NCBI GenBank assembly: GCA_017792465.1
Contig: CP051234.1
Span: 3,752,501-3,816,500 of the forward strand
DNA: 64,000 bases
From: Filomicrobium sp.
Lineage (GTDB): Bacteria > Pseudomonadota > Alphaproteobacteria > Rhizobiales > Hyphomicrobiaceae
Direction of reading: 5' to 3'
The notes beneath the pieces are model-generated. The model was not told where the DNA came from. It made no database searches and saw only the letters and a list, made by a program, of their open reading frames with translations. Below are positions 54,795 through 62,750 of the stretch, one piece after another. How positions within the stretch are numbered: position 1 is the first letter of the stretch; the number at the start of each line of letters is the position of its first letter. The position numbers and the translations under genes were made by a program.

Positions 54795-54865
54795 GGTGTT
54801 TCTCTACGACTTTCTGGGCACCTCGGACAAATCCCCCGAACAGGACTTCTCCGTTGCCTAGTCGG

Positions 54866-54906
54866 ATAGGCCGGTCGAGACACAACCTCGACCGGCCTAT
54901 TTTTTT
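54866..54906 (+). terminator. Perfect rho-independent terminator after the porin
   Basis: ATAGGCCGGTCGAG (54866-54879) pairs perfectly with CTCGACCGGCCTAT (54887-54900), a 14-bp stem with a 7-base ACACAAC loop, then seven T. It separates the porin from the convergent TetR gene and is bidirectional in shape. Confidence 0.95.
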
Positions 54907-54940
54907 ATTTGAGAACCTTTTGGTCGGAAATCGGGACCGT

Positions 54941-55576
54941 CTAAACGTTCTTGTAGGCCGCCATGAACATCCGCACCGCACTTTCAACGACGCGGGCGAC
55001 TTGTTCCTTCGCCGGGGGCCCGGCGTAGTTGAACAACATCGGCTTGAAGTTCAACGAGGCGCAGGAATCGATGAACTGCGCGGCAGAGACTTCGGTGTCG
55101 TGCGGAACGAGGAGGCCGGCTGCAATCTTGTCATCGAGGTAGGCTTTGAGGCTGGTGATGGCGTGCATAGGGCCGGCTTGATAGAACTGGGTGCCGAGTT
55201 CCGGCATGCGATCGGCGATGGCGATCACGGTTCGCAAGGATGAGAGACCTTCGGGGCGGCAAAGGAAGCAAACGAAATCCTGGCCGAGGCGTCGCAATTC
55301 CGTTTCGATATCGGCATCGGCGTTGAGAGAAAAGATGCGCTCGGCCTGCTGACGCCGCTGCTCCTCGATGATCGTTTCGAAGAGTTCTTCCTTGCTTTTG
55401 AAATAGACGTAGAGCGTCCCCTTCGACACGGCGGCTGTGCGCGCGATCGTTCCCATGCTCGCGGCGTCGAAGCCATGCTCCAGGAACACCTGGCTGGCGC
55501 CATCCAGAATCTGCCGACGCTTGTCGGATTCGGGCCGGGTCTCTTGATCTGGGGTCTGTTTTGTTTTTGTCGACAT
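54941..55576 (-). CDS. TetR-family repressor of the EmrAB-type operon
   Basis: A 211-residue regulator. The N-terminal DNA-binding domain at about 20-65 is typical (RRQILDGASQVFLEHGFDAA, then AAVSKGTLYVYFKSKEELF). The C-terminal part would bind the inducer. It is divergent from the HlyD-EmrB genes, with two identical palindromes in the 236-base gap, so it represses the efflux operon and probably itself. An N-terminal low-complexity tail (STKTKQTPDQETRPE) precedes the domain. The inducer is unknown. Confidence 0.9.
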   Translation of the reverse strand: MSTKTKQTPDQETRPESDKRRQILDGASQVFLEHGFDAASMGTIARTAAVSKGTLYVYFKSKEELFETIIEEQRRQQAERIFSLNADADIETELRRLGQDFVCFLCRPEGLSSLRTVIAIADRMPELGTQFYQAGPMHAITSLKAYLDDKIAAGLLVPHDTEVSAAQFIDSCASLNFKPMLFNYAGPPAKEQVARVVESAVRMFMAAYKNV

Positions 55577-55694
55577 CGTTGCCGCTTCAAGAAGTGTGCG
55601 CTTCGGTTTGGTCTTTTTCGACGGCCGGAATTGTCGGCCTAAAGCCTGAAATACAACTCACACCAGTTGGCGCTCGCGATCCATCACAAACTTA

Positions 55695-55713
55695 TGACTG
55701 AACCGTTCGGTCA
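55695..55713. promoter_or_regulatory. TetR operator, copy 1
   Basis: TGACTGAACCGTTCGGTCA, a 19-base near-palindrome (two base mismatches between the half-sites, centred on CGTT), identical to a second copy 57 bases downstream. It lies in the divergent TetR-HlyD gap and is the expected repressor site. Confidence 0.85.
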
Positions 55714-55751
55714 TTGACATACTTACTAGAGCAGTCTAAGTCAAGGCAAAT

Positions 55752-55770
55752 TGACTGAACCGTTCGGTCA
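55752..55770. promoter_or_regulatory. TetR operator, copy 2
   Basis: The identical 19-base sequence, 43 bases upstream of the HlyD ATG at 55813. Two sites would allow cooperative binding or control of each promoter by one site. Confidence 0.85.
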
Positions 55771-55812
55771 ATATTTTTGAGATTGCCTGGATTTGGGGAT
55801 CAGGAGGCATTT

Positions 55813-57093
55813 ATGTTCGAGGAAGAACGGATAGATGAAGCGGGCGATTTTGGCCGCGACGACGATGTCGAGACCCAGCCGAACCGCCGCAGCGAGGCGC
55901 CTGCTAAGCCCACGGAAGTCGACGAGGCACAGGCTGCCGCGCCTGATGATGCGCCCGGCAACGAGACGGAAGGTCCTTCCGCCATTGGCCGCCCACGCCG
56001 CGGCTTGCGGCTCGCCATTGCTTTAGGCCTGCTGCTCGCGCTCGGCGCTGGCGGTGCCTACGGTTATTATTGGTGGACAGTTGGCAGCTACCTAGTTTCG
56101 ACCGATGACGCCTACGTCGGCAGCCATGGTGCGGTTCTGTCTCCGAAGGTCTCCGGCTACATCTCCGAAATCGACGTTTCCGATAACGCCCGGCTCAAGC
56201 CCGGCGAAGTTTTTGCGCGCATCGATGATGGCGATTATCGGCTGGCGGTTCAAAGTGCGCGCGATCAGGTCGCGAGCCAGAAGGCGATGATCGCGCGGAT
56301 CGGCCAACAGATCTTGGCACAAGGTGCGTCGGTTGATCAGGCCAAGGCGCAGCTTACCTCGGCCGAGGCAAGTGCAACGCGGGCGGAGCTCGAACTGAAG
56401 CGTCAGCAGGATCTGGAATCGCGAGACTTTGCCAGCCGCCAGAAGCTGGAGCAGGCGCGCGCCGATGCGCAGCAGGCCAAAGCGGCGGTTCAGTCGGCGC
56501 AGGCGGGAATTGAATCGGCAAACGCGAAGGTCGAGGTTCTGAAAGCGCAGCAGGAAGAAGCCAAGCGGACGCTTGCGATGTATCAGACGCAGCTGGCGAA
56601 GGCCGAGCGGGACCTAACATTCACGGTTATCCGAGCGCCGTTCGAGGGTGTTGTTGGCAACCGCGCTATTCAGGTCGGCGACTACGTCCAGCCCGCGCAG
56701 CGCCTGGCGACGCTGGTTCCGCTCAATACCGTTTATGTCGATGCGAACTTCAAGGAAACGCAGTTGGCGGGCTTGAAGACCGGTCAGCCGGTGACTGTCA
56801 GCGTCGATGCCCTGCCCGGCAAGGATATCGAGGGCTGGGTTGAGAGTATCGCGCCGGCGTCCGGTTCGGTTTTCTCCCTCCTTCCCCCAGATAACGCAAC
56901 CGGCAACTTCACCAAGATCGTGCAGAGATTGCCCGTGCGCATCGCGCTGCCGGCTGACGTGACCGAACAGTCGCTTCTGCGTCCGGGGATGTCGGTCATC
57001 GCAACGGTCAATACGAAGAAGGGCGCACGCGCACCGGTGCAGGCCACCAGCAAATTGAAGGTGCGCGCCGACGTCCAGGAAGCAAAGCAGTAA
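55813..57093 (+). CDS. HlyD-family membrane fusion protein (EmrA-like)
   Basis: A 426-residue adaptor of a tripartite drug exporter. An acidic N-terminal tail (about 1-60) is followed by one membrane helix (67-86, RLAIALGLLLALGAGGAYGY), a lipoyl half (STDDAYVGSHGAVLSPKVSG), a long coiled coil (about 150-260) and the second half (TVIRAPFEGVVGNRAIQVGDYV). ATG 55813 has AGGAGG upstream. It overlaps no gene but is only 4 bases before emrB. The gene is controlled by the divergent TetR. Confidence 0.92.
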   Translation: MFEEERIDEAGDFGRDDDVETQPNRRSEAPAKPTEVDEAQAAAPDDAPGNETEGPSAIGRPRRGLRLAIALGLLLALGAGGAYGYYWWTVGSYLVSTDDAYVGSHGAVLSPKVSGYISEIDVSDNARLKPGEVFARIDDGDYRLAVQSARDQVASQKAMIARIGQQILAQGASVDQAKAQLTSAEASATRAELELKRQQDLESRDFASRQKLEQARADAQQAKAAVQSAQAGIESANAKVEVLKAQQEEAKRTLAMYQTQLAKAERDLTFTVIRAPFEGVVGNRAIQVGDYVQPAQRLATLVPLNTVYVDANFKETQLAGLKTGQPVTVSVDALPGKDIEGWVESIAPASGSVFSLLPPDNATGNFTKIVQRLPVRIALPADVTEQSLLRPGMSVIATVNTKKGARAPVQATSKLKVRADVQEAKQ

Positions 57094-57097
57094 ACTC

Positions 57098-58699
57098 ATG
57101 AGCGCGTCAGCAACAGCGACGATTGGCGGTGGGAGCGGTTCGGTTGGCGGCTCGTCGGCAAGTGACGACCGCATCGATCCGCATCGGCTTTTTACGTTCA
57201 TCGCCATGGTGTTTGGGATGTTCATGGCGATCCTGGATATTCAGATCGTCTCAGCGTCGTTGTCCGAAATCCAGGCCGGGCTTGCTGCTTCCGCCAATGA
57301 AATCACCTGGGTGCAGACGGCTTATCTCATCGCCGAAGTAGTGATGATCCCGCTGTCGGGTTATTTGTCCCGGGCGCTAGGTACACGCATTCTGTTTGCG
57401 ATCTCGGCGGGCGGATTTACGTTTGCCAGTCTGATGTGCGGGCTCTCCACTTCGATCAACGAGATGATCATCTGGCGGGTCATTCAGGGCTTTATCGGCG
57501 GCGGAATGATCCCGACGGTGTTTGCGACGGCCTACATTATTTTCCCGCGATCCAAAATGAACGTCATCACTCCGGTGATCGGGTTGGTTGCGACGCTGGC
57601 GCCGACAATCGGTCCGACGGTTGGCGGGTATTTGACGAACATGCTGTCGTGGCACTGGCTGTTTTTTGTGAACGTGGTGCCGGGTATTTTTGTGACGGCG
57701 GCGGCGCTCATCCTGATTGATTTCGATGAGCCGGATTTCTCATTGTTCCAGGATTTCGACTGGGTGGGTTTGCTGACCATGGCCGGTTTTCTGGGTGCGC
57801 TCGAATACGTGCTGGAAGAAGGGCCGCGCAACGACTGGTTCGGCGATGATGCCGTGCTTGCCATGGCGTGGGTATCCGGCTTGTCGGCGATTGCGTTCTT
57901 TGCCCGGGCGCTGACGGCGCGCCAGCCCATCGTTGATTTGCGCGCGTTTTCCGATCGTAACTTCGCGATCGGAAGCATGTTCTCGTTCGTGTTGGGCATC
58001 GGGCTTTACGGCCTGACGTATCTTTATCCGGTCTACCTGGGGCAGATCCGCGGCTATGACGCGCTGATGATCGGCGAGACGATGTTTGTTTCGGGACTGG
58101 CGATGTTCCTGACCGCTCCGATTGCCGGGCGTCTGTCCTCCAAGGTCGATTCACGTTTCATTCTGATGGCCGGGTTCATTTCGTTTGCGATCGGCACGTA
58201 TTGGATGACCTATTTGACCAAGGACTGGGATTTCTGGGAGCTGTTCTGGCCGCAGATCTTCCGTGGCGTCGGGCTGATGATGGCGATCATTCCGATCAAC
58301 AACATCTCGCTTGGGACGCTGCCGCCGGAGCGGCTGAAGAACGCTTCGGGGTTGTTCAACCTGACGAGAAATCTCGGCGGAGCGGTCGGCCTTGCGGCTC
58401 TGACGACCGTTTTGAACGACCGGACCGACCTGCATCTGGCGCGCCTGCACGAGTCGATCACGGCCGCACGCCGGCCGGCTGTCGAGACGCTCGACATGCT
58501 GACAAAGCATTTTTCGTCGTTTGGCAGTGACGCCAAGCTGATGGCGCTGAAGCAGCTTAACGGGATCGTGCACCGTCAGGGCGAGGTGATGGGATTTGCC
58601 GACGTTTTTCTCATGCTGACGTGGCTGTTCCTGGCGCTGGCCCTCTTGGCGGTTGTGATGAAGAGGCCGAGTGGTCTTGGAGTTTCGGGCGGGCACTAG
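57098..58699 (+). CDS. DHA2 drug:H+ antiporter (EmrB-like)
   Basis: A 533-residue MFS protein with 14 membrane segments, of the EmrB/QacA group. It contains family signatures MFMAILDIQIVSASLSEI and the motif-C region GPTVGGYLTNMLSWHWLFFVN. It starts ATG 57098, 4 bases after the HlyD stop. Together with the fusion protein and an outer-membrane channel it forms a tripartite exporter of hydrophobic compounds or uncouplers. No terminator was clear before the convergent LysR gene. Confidence 0.93.
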   Translation: MSASATATIGGGSGSVGGSSASDDRIDPHRLFTFIAMVFGMFMAILDIQIVSASLSEIQAGLAASANEITWVQTAYLIAEVVMIPLSGYLSRALGTRILFAISAGGFTFASLMCGLSTSINEMIIWRVIQGFIGGGMIPTVFATAYIIFPRSKMNVITPVIGLVATLAPTIGPTVGGYLTNMLSWHWLFFVNVVPGIFVTAAALILIDFDEPDFSLFQDFDWVGLLTMAGFLGALEYVLEEGPRNDWFGDDAVLAMAWVSGLSAIAFFARALTARQPIVDLRAFSDRNFAIGSMFSFVLGIGLYGLTYLYPVYLGQIRGYDALMIGETMFVSGLAMFLTAPIAGRLSSKVDSRFILMAGFISFAIGTYWMTYLTKDWDFWELFWPQIFRGVGLMMAIIPINNISLGTLPPERLKNASGLFNLTRNLGGAVGLAALTTVLNDRTDLHLARLHESITAARRPAVETLDMLTKHFSSFGSDAKLMALKQLNGIVHRQGEVMGFADVFLMLTWLFLALALLAVVMKRPSGLGVSGGH

Positions 58700-58761
58700 A
58701 GCATTCTCGCGATGCGCGCGTTGGCCCATGGTGGTGCCGGCAAAGGCTCGCGTTGAAATCT

Positions 58762-59688
58762 CTATTTGCGCTTCGATTTCGGATGCAGGTGCGAAGCCTT
58801 GCCGAGGCGTTCGGCGAGAAAATCGATCGTCGCGCGCACCTTGGCGGGCGGCCTGCGGTCTGAGGGGTAGACGGCGAAGATGCCGTTGAGCTCCATCGTC
58901 GGGTGATCGAGCTTCAACACTTGCAGGTTGCCGGCCTCGATTTCGCGCGAGACGAGGAAATAGGGCTGATAAACGATGCCTAGTCCCGCGACCGCGCTTT
59001 CAAGGATAACCTCGCCGTTGTTGGCTTTGAGAGGCCCGCTGATTGCGACCTGGGTTTTCCCGTCCTTGCCGAAAGACCAGCGATTGACGCCTGCGGATCG
59101 CGAGAGCGTGTAGCCCAGGCAGCTGTGATTGGCGAGGTCGGCGACCTTCTTGGGGCGGCCGTGGGCTTCCAGATAGGATGGTGCTGCGCAAACGAACATC
59201 GGGCAGGGTGCCAAGCGGCGGGCGACTAATGTTGAATCGTTCAGCGAGCCGATTCGGATGATGAGATCCCAGCCTTCTTCGACCGGGTCGATGAAGCGAT
59301 CGTTCAGTCCGAGATCGATGCTCAGTTCAGGATGCAATTTGGCGAGGTCCGGTAACAGCGGTCCGATCTCTTTGATGCCGAACGAAACCGGCGCATTGAG
59401 CCGCAGAACGCCGCGGACTTCGACGGCATCGCGCGAGACTTTCTCATCGGCTTCTTCGATTTCGGCCAGGATGCGCTCGGCCGATTCCAGATAGTTGCGC
59501 CCGGCTTCGGTCAACGACAGACGCCGAGTCGTCCGGTGCAGCAGCTTTGTCCCCAGGCGCTGTTCGAGGGCTGCCATGTGCTTGGTCGCCATGGTCTGCG
59601 ACATCCCGAGCGCGCGGGCCGCCGCAGACAAGCTGCCGAGCGCTGCCACACGGGCGAAGACCTGCATGCTGGTGATGCGATCGAGCAT
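58762..59688 (-). CDS. LysR-family transcriptional regulator
   Basis: A 308-residue regulator of the DmlR/AaeR-like group. The N-terminal HTH (MLDRITSMQVFARVAALGSL, then AARALGMSQTMATKHMAALE) is followed by a periplasmic-binding-like sensor. ATG 59688 has GAGGTGG 5 bases upstream; the GTG at 59697 would add three residues. It is divergent from the doxX gene (109-base gap with a palindrome) and probably controls doxX, VOC and FMN-reductase genes, a combination often tied to quinone or electrophile stress. Confidence 0.9.
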   Translation of the reverse strand: MLDRITSMQVFARVAALGSLSAAARALGMSQTMATKHMAALEQRLGTKLLHRTTRRLSLTEAGRNYLESAERILAEIEEADEKVSRDAVEVRGVLRLNAPVSFGIKEIGPLLPDLAKLHPELSIDLGLNDRFIDPVEEGWDLIIRIGSLNDSTLVARRLAPCPMFVCAAPSYLEAHGRPKKVADLANHSCLGYTLSRSAGVNRWSFGKDGKTQVAISGPLKANNGEVILESAVAGLGIVYQPYFLVSREIEAGNLQVLKLDHPTMELNGIFAVYPSDRRPPAKVRATIDFLAERLGKASHLHPKSKRK

Positions 59689-59698
59689 GATATCCACC

Positions 59699-59715
59699 TC
59701 ACACTATTGGTGTGA
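59699..59715. promoter_or_regulatory. LysR-type operator palindrome
   Basis: TCACAC-TATTG-GTGTGA has perfect 6-base arms and keeps the T-N11-A form of LysR sites. It lies 11 bases upstream of the LysR start and about 85 before the doxX start, in the divergent gap. Confidence 0.75.
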
Positions 59716-59797
59716 AGTAATATCGTATTTTTGCGTATTATCAAACCCATATTGCGGGGGCACATTGGCACCAACAGCTTATTCGATGGAGACCGCA

Positions 59798-60235
59798 ATG
59801 ACTGATACTCGCTCTGCTTCTTATGCCGCGCTGCTCTTGCGCGTCAGCCTCGGCGTCATGTTCCTGGCGCACGGGCTCGTCTTGAAGGTGATGACTTTCA
59901 CGGTTGCCGGCACGGTCGGCTACTTCGAAAGCATCGGCTATCCGGCGATCGTCGCCTATCTCGTCATGCTTGGGGAAATTGGCGGTGGCATCGCGCTGAT
60001 CCTCGGGGCCTATACCCGGACGATCTCTTTGCTTCTGGTGCCATTGATGATCGGAGCCACACTGCAACACGTCGGCAACGGATGGGTGTTCTCCGCTCCT
60101 AACGGTGGATGGGAATTCCCTGTTTTCTGGACCGTGACTCTCCTGGTGCAGGCCCTGCTCGGAGCCGGAGCGTATGCCTGGCAGCCCTCGCTTTTGGCCA
60201 GGGCCGGCGGCCGCAGCCTTGCGAAGGCTCTTTAG
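59798..60235 (+). CDS. DoxX-family membrane protein
   Basis: A 145-residue protein with four membrane helices. It has the DoxX opening LLLRVSLGVMFLAHGLVLK and the mid segment AYLVMLGEIGGGIALILGAYTR. DoxX proteins are small quinone- or thiosulfate-related membrane proteins and are often induced by oxidative or electrophile stress. ATG 59798 has GGAG 6 bases upstream; the longer frame from 59495 crosses into the LysR gene antisense and is not real. Confidence 0.88.
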   Translation: MTDTRSASYAALLLRVSLGVMFLAHGLVLKVMTFTVAGTVGYFESIGYPAIVAYLVMLGEIGGGIALILGAYTRTISLLLVPLMIGATLQHVGNGWVFSAPNGGWEFPVFWTVTLLVQALLGAGAYAWQPSLLARAGGRSLAKAL

Positions 60236-60268
60236 AAACGCAATCGCGCGAATGACGTGAGGCTGCAC

Positions 60269-60796
60269 ATGTCACACAACAGAAAATCGGAAGGGATTGA
60301 GCCGCAGCTTACGCCGCGGCCGATCCATCCTGAAACGCGCATCGGCCATGTTCATTTGAAGGTTGCCGATCTCGATCGTGCATTGGCGTTCTATTGCGGC
60401 GTTTTGGGCTTTCAATTGCAACAGCGGTACGGCGCCCAGGCAGCCTTTGTCGCTGCGGGTGGCTATCATCACCACATTGGTCTCAATACCTGGCAAAGCA
60501 AAGGAGGATCGCCGCCGCCCCCAGGGACGACCGGGCTCTTCCATGTGGCGATCCTGTATCCCACCCGAAGTGAGTTGGCCGATGCCTTGAAACGTCTCAT
60601 TGAAGCCGGTGTGGAACTCGATGGGGCCAGTGATCACGGCGTCAGCCAGGCGCTTTATCTACGCGACCCAGATGGCAACGGCGTCGAACTTTACTGGGAT
60701 CGCGATGAGGCGGACTGGCCCCGTACTGGCGACGGTGAGATTGCGATGGATACGCGCCCGCTCGATCTTGAAGAACTTCTGCGGGCGGCCAACTGA
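60269..60796 (+). CDS. VOC-family (glyoxalase/dioxygenase) protein
   Basis: A 175-residue protein of the vicinal oxygen chelate fold, with the metal ligands in IGHVHLKVADLDRALAFY, HHHIGLNTW, GLFHVAILYP and DPDGNGVELYWDRDEADW. It resembles catechol-2,3-dioxygenase-like or fosfomycin-type members. ATG 60269 has GAGG 6 bases upstream; a GTG at 60257 is an alternative. It sits in a stress cassette between doxX and the FMN reductase. Substrate unknown. Confidence 0.88.
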   Translation: MSHNRKSEGIEPQLTPRPIHPETRIGHVHLKVADLDRALAFYCGVLGFQLQQRYGAQAAFVAAGGYHHHIGLNTWQSKGGSPPPPGTTGLFHVAILYPTRSELADALKRLIEAGVELDGASDHGVSQALYLRDPDGNGVELYWDRDEADWPRTGDGEIAMDTRPLDLEELLRAAN

Positions 60797-60834
60797 AGGC
60801 ACTCTCGAATTCAAAAATCGAAAAGGAGAACGTC

Positions 60835-61386
60835 ATGAGCACCAAAAATATTGCTGTCGTCGTTGGCAGTCTTCGCCGCGACAGCCTCAACCGGAAATTT
60901 GCGCAGGCCTTGGCCAAACTGGCACCGGCGGATTTCAAACTTGAGATCATCGAAATCGGTGATCTGCCGCTTTACAACCAGGATGATGATGACAGTCCCG
61001 CTCCGTCGGTGCAGCGTCTTCGCGGTGAGATCAAGGTTGCCGACGGCGTGATCTTTCTGACACCCGAATACAACCGGTCCATTTCCGGCGTGTTGAAGAA
61101 CGCCATTGATCATGCGTCGCGGCCCTATGGGCAAAGCGCGTGGGCTGGCAAACCGGCAGGCGTACTCGGGGTCACGATCGGCACGATGGGGACGGCGTTG
61201 GCGCAACAGCATTTGCGGACGATACTGGCCCATCTGGATATGCCGACGCTCGGCCAACCGGAAGCCTTCATCCAAGCCAAGGATGGTCTTTTCGACGAGA
61301 ATGGTGGGATCGGCGAAGCAAGCCGCGATTTCGTCCAGGGATGGATGGATAAATACGTCGCTTGGGTCAGACAGCTCTCGGCGTAA
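60835..61386 (+). CDS. NADPH-dependent FMN reductase
   Basis: A 183-residue flavodoxin-like oxidoreductase. VVVGSLRRDSLNRKFAQAL is the FMN-phosphate-binding loop and FLTPEYNRSISGVLKNAIDH the second signature. It reduces FMN, quinones or chromate-like compounds. It has a strong AAAAGGAG. The terminator follows. As the last gene of the doxX-VOC-reductase set it probably takes part in detoxification of quinones. Confidence 0.92.
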   Translation: MSTKNIAVVVGSLRRDSLNRKFAQALAKLAPADFKLEIIEIGDLPLYNQDDDDSPAPSVQRLRGEIKVADGVIFLTPEYNRSISGVLKNAIDHASRPYGQSAWAGKPAGVLGVTIGTMGTALAQQHLRTILAHLDMPTLGQPEAFIQAKDGLFDENGGIGEASRDFVQGWMDKYVAWVRQLSA

Positions 61387-61394
61387 AACGATCG

Positions 61395-61428
61395 AGACCT
61401 CATACCGGCCGGTGTGAGGTCTTTTTTT
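61395..61428 (+). terminator. Rho-independent terminator
   Basis: AGACCTCATACC pairs with GGTGTGAGGTCT (61395-61421, one T-G wobble, GGCC-like loop), then seven T. It ends the doxX-VOC-reductase operon. Confidence 0.92.
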
Positions 61429-61526
61429 GTGTGGCGAGAGAAGCGCTGAGGTCCGGCAGTTTTTTGCCGCCTTGACGGCGGGGCGCATTCGACTTGAAAT
61501 CATGCACAGCATGAGAGGTTCAGGTC

Positions 61527-61901
61527 ATGGGTATGCAAAGCCAGCAGGCAAATTCTGAAATCGAAGTGGTGACAGCTTGGGCCCAATCAACGGAGCTAGC
61601 CCCTGTCCATGTTGATTGCGCGACAGCCGTGATGCTGAAAATTCTAGACGGCAAGTGCAAGATGAACGAGGCCGAAAAGGTCACGATGGAAATCCTCTAC
61701 GATGCCGTCAAGGATCGCTCCGGACAATTGCTTGAATCCGGGGTCCACGACCTCATCGCTACGGCACGTTCGCAGCCGACGACCGATCTCCTTGAAGAAG
61801 TCTATGAGCATCGGCTCCTTGCCGAGACCGCCATCTCCCGACCGGTCATGAAAGGCTTCAAACGCATGCTGCGGGAGGAAGGCGTCCTGCCGGCGAAATA
61901 G
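61527..61901 (+). CDS. Unknown 124-residue protein
   Basis: Soluble and mainly helical, with no signal peptide or cysteine motif; only two Cys-like positions are visible (HVDCATAV and GKCKM). It opens with a polar stretch MGMQSQQANSEIEVV and ends KRMLREEGVLPAK. ATG 61527 is preceded by GAGAGG. No family recognised. It stands alone between two gaps (98 bases after the terminator, 230 before the next gene). Confidence 0.65.
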   Translation: MGMQSQQANSEIEVVTAWAQSTELAPVHVDCATAVMLKILDGKCKMNEAEKVTMEILYDAVKDRSGQLLESGVHDLIATARSQPTTDLLEEVYEHRLLAETAISRPVMKGFKRMLREEGVLPAK

Positions 61902-62131
61902 GCGTCCCGTTGCAGGATCGACACCAATGGAATGGTGGCTTTCTGATTGGCGATAGACCGTGGGATTGTTGTCGGCTCTGTGTTGCGAAGCTTGCAAATT
62001 GTCGGAAAGGCGCGTGGGCCAAAGTTGCCTGGTTTCCCCTAGGTTATTGATTTTTCTCTAATTCTCCGTTTGGCATCCAAGTTGCTCAGTGCTGATTTTG
62101 AACTCTGAGTGAAGCCTGGGAGCCGCCTGCA

Positions 62132-62692
62132 ATGTTGTTTGACACCTACAAGAATGAAGAACGGATCTGGTTGACCACCATCGGTGCGAAAACGAGTTCA
62201 GGAAAATATGCCTTTCGTGGCGACCTTATCGTCAAGCAGGGTACGATGAATGAGGCGGCTAACAAGCGCAATCCGCCGGAAGCCATCATCAAGGAAGGGG
62301 TCATCCTGGCCGAGGATGACAAGCTGCTGATGGTTGTTGGCAACTTTGCCAGCGTGACGGAGCTGCCCGAATTCATCGAACGTTTCACCCCGGATCTGGC
62401 CGATGACTGCCGGCCGGTCTTCTACATCGATAACTTGAAAGAGAACGCCGTCGTCGACATCGATGGACGTCCTTACACCCTCATCTCTTTCAGCTCCGGT
62501 ATGATCTGGAATGAGCTTCTGGAGCTTTGCTACATTGAGAAAGCCGATCTCAAGGGACAGAAGACGGAAGACAAGGTTGAAACGGTTTATGAAGCGCTGA
62601 AATCCTTCAAGCCCAAGTTCCCTCAGGCGACGCTTGAAGAGGTCATCGCGAACCGCACCGAGAACAAGCGCGAAGCTTGGGGCGCTGTTTGA
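62132..62692 (+). CDS. Unknown 186-residue protein
   Basis: A soluble protein with alternating beta and alpha segments; FYIDNLKENAVVDIDGRPYTLISF near residues 108-131 is the most striking. A helical, lysine-rich C-terminus follows (KADLKGQKTEDKVETVYEAL). No signal peptide and no family recognised. The frame is clearly coding, opens with ATG 62132 and ends 57 bases before the convergent RND gene. Confidence 0.7.
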   Translation: MLFDTYKNEERIWLTTIGAKTSSGKYAFRGDLIVKQGTMNEAANKRNPPEAIIKEGVILAEDDKLLMVVGNFASVTELPEFIERFTPDLADDCRPVFYIDNLKENAVVDIDGRPYTLISFSSGMIWNELLELCYIEKADLKGQKTEDKVETVYEALKSFKPKFPQATLEEVIANRTENKREAWGAV

Positions 62693-62699
62693 TCAATCA

Positions 62700-62750
62700 A
62701 GAGGCCGGGCGGGCGATGATGCCAACGCTGCCAGCTCGGCCTCTCTTCTT
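62700..62750 (+). terminator. Terminator between convergent genes
   Basis: AGAGGCCG (62700-62707) pairs with CGGCCTCT (62737-62744), 8 bp with a long partly paired loop, followed by TCTTCTTT. It ends the upstream gene before the RND gene. Confidence 0.7.

Noticed and set aside
59495-59797. N-terminal extension of the doxX frame
   Set aside because: The extension is antisense to the LysR gene and carries no DoxX features; the ribosome site before 59798 gives the normal start.
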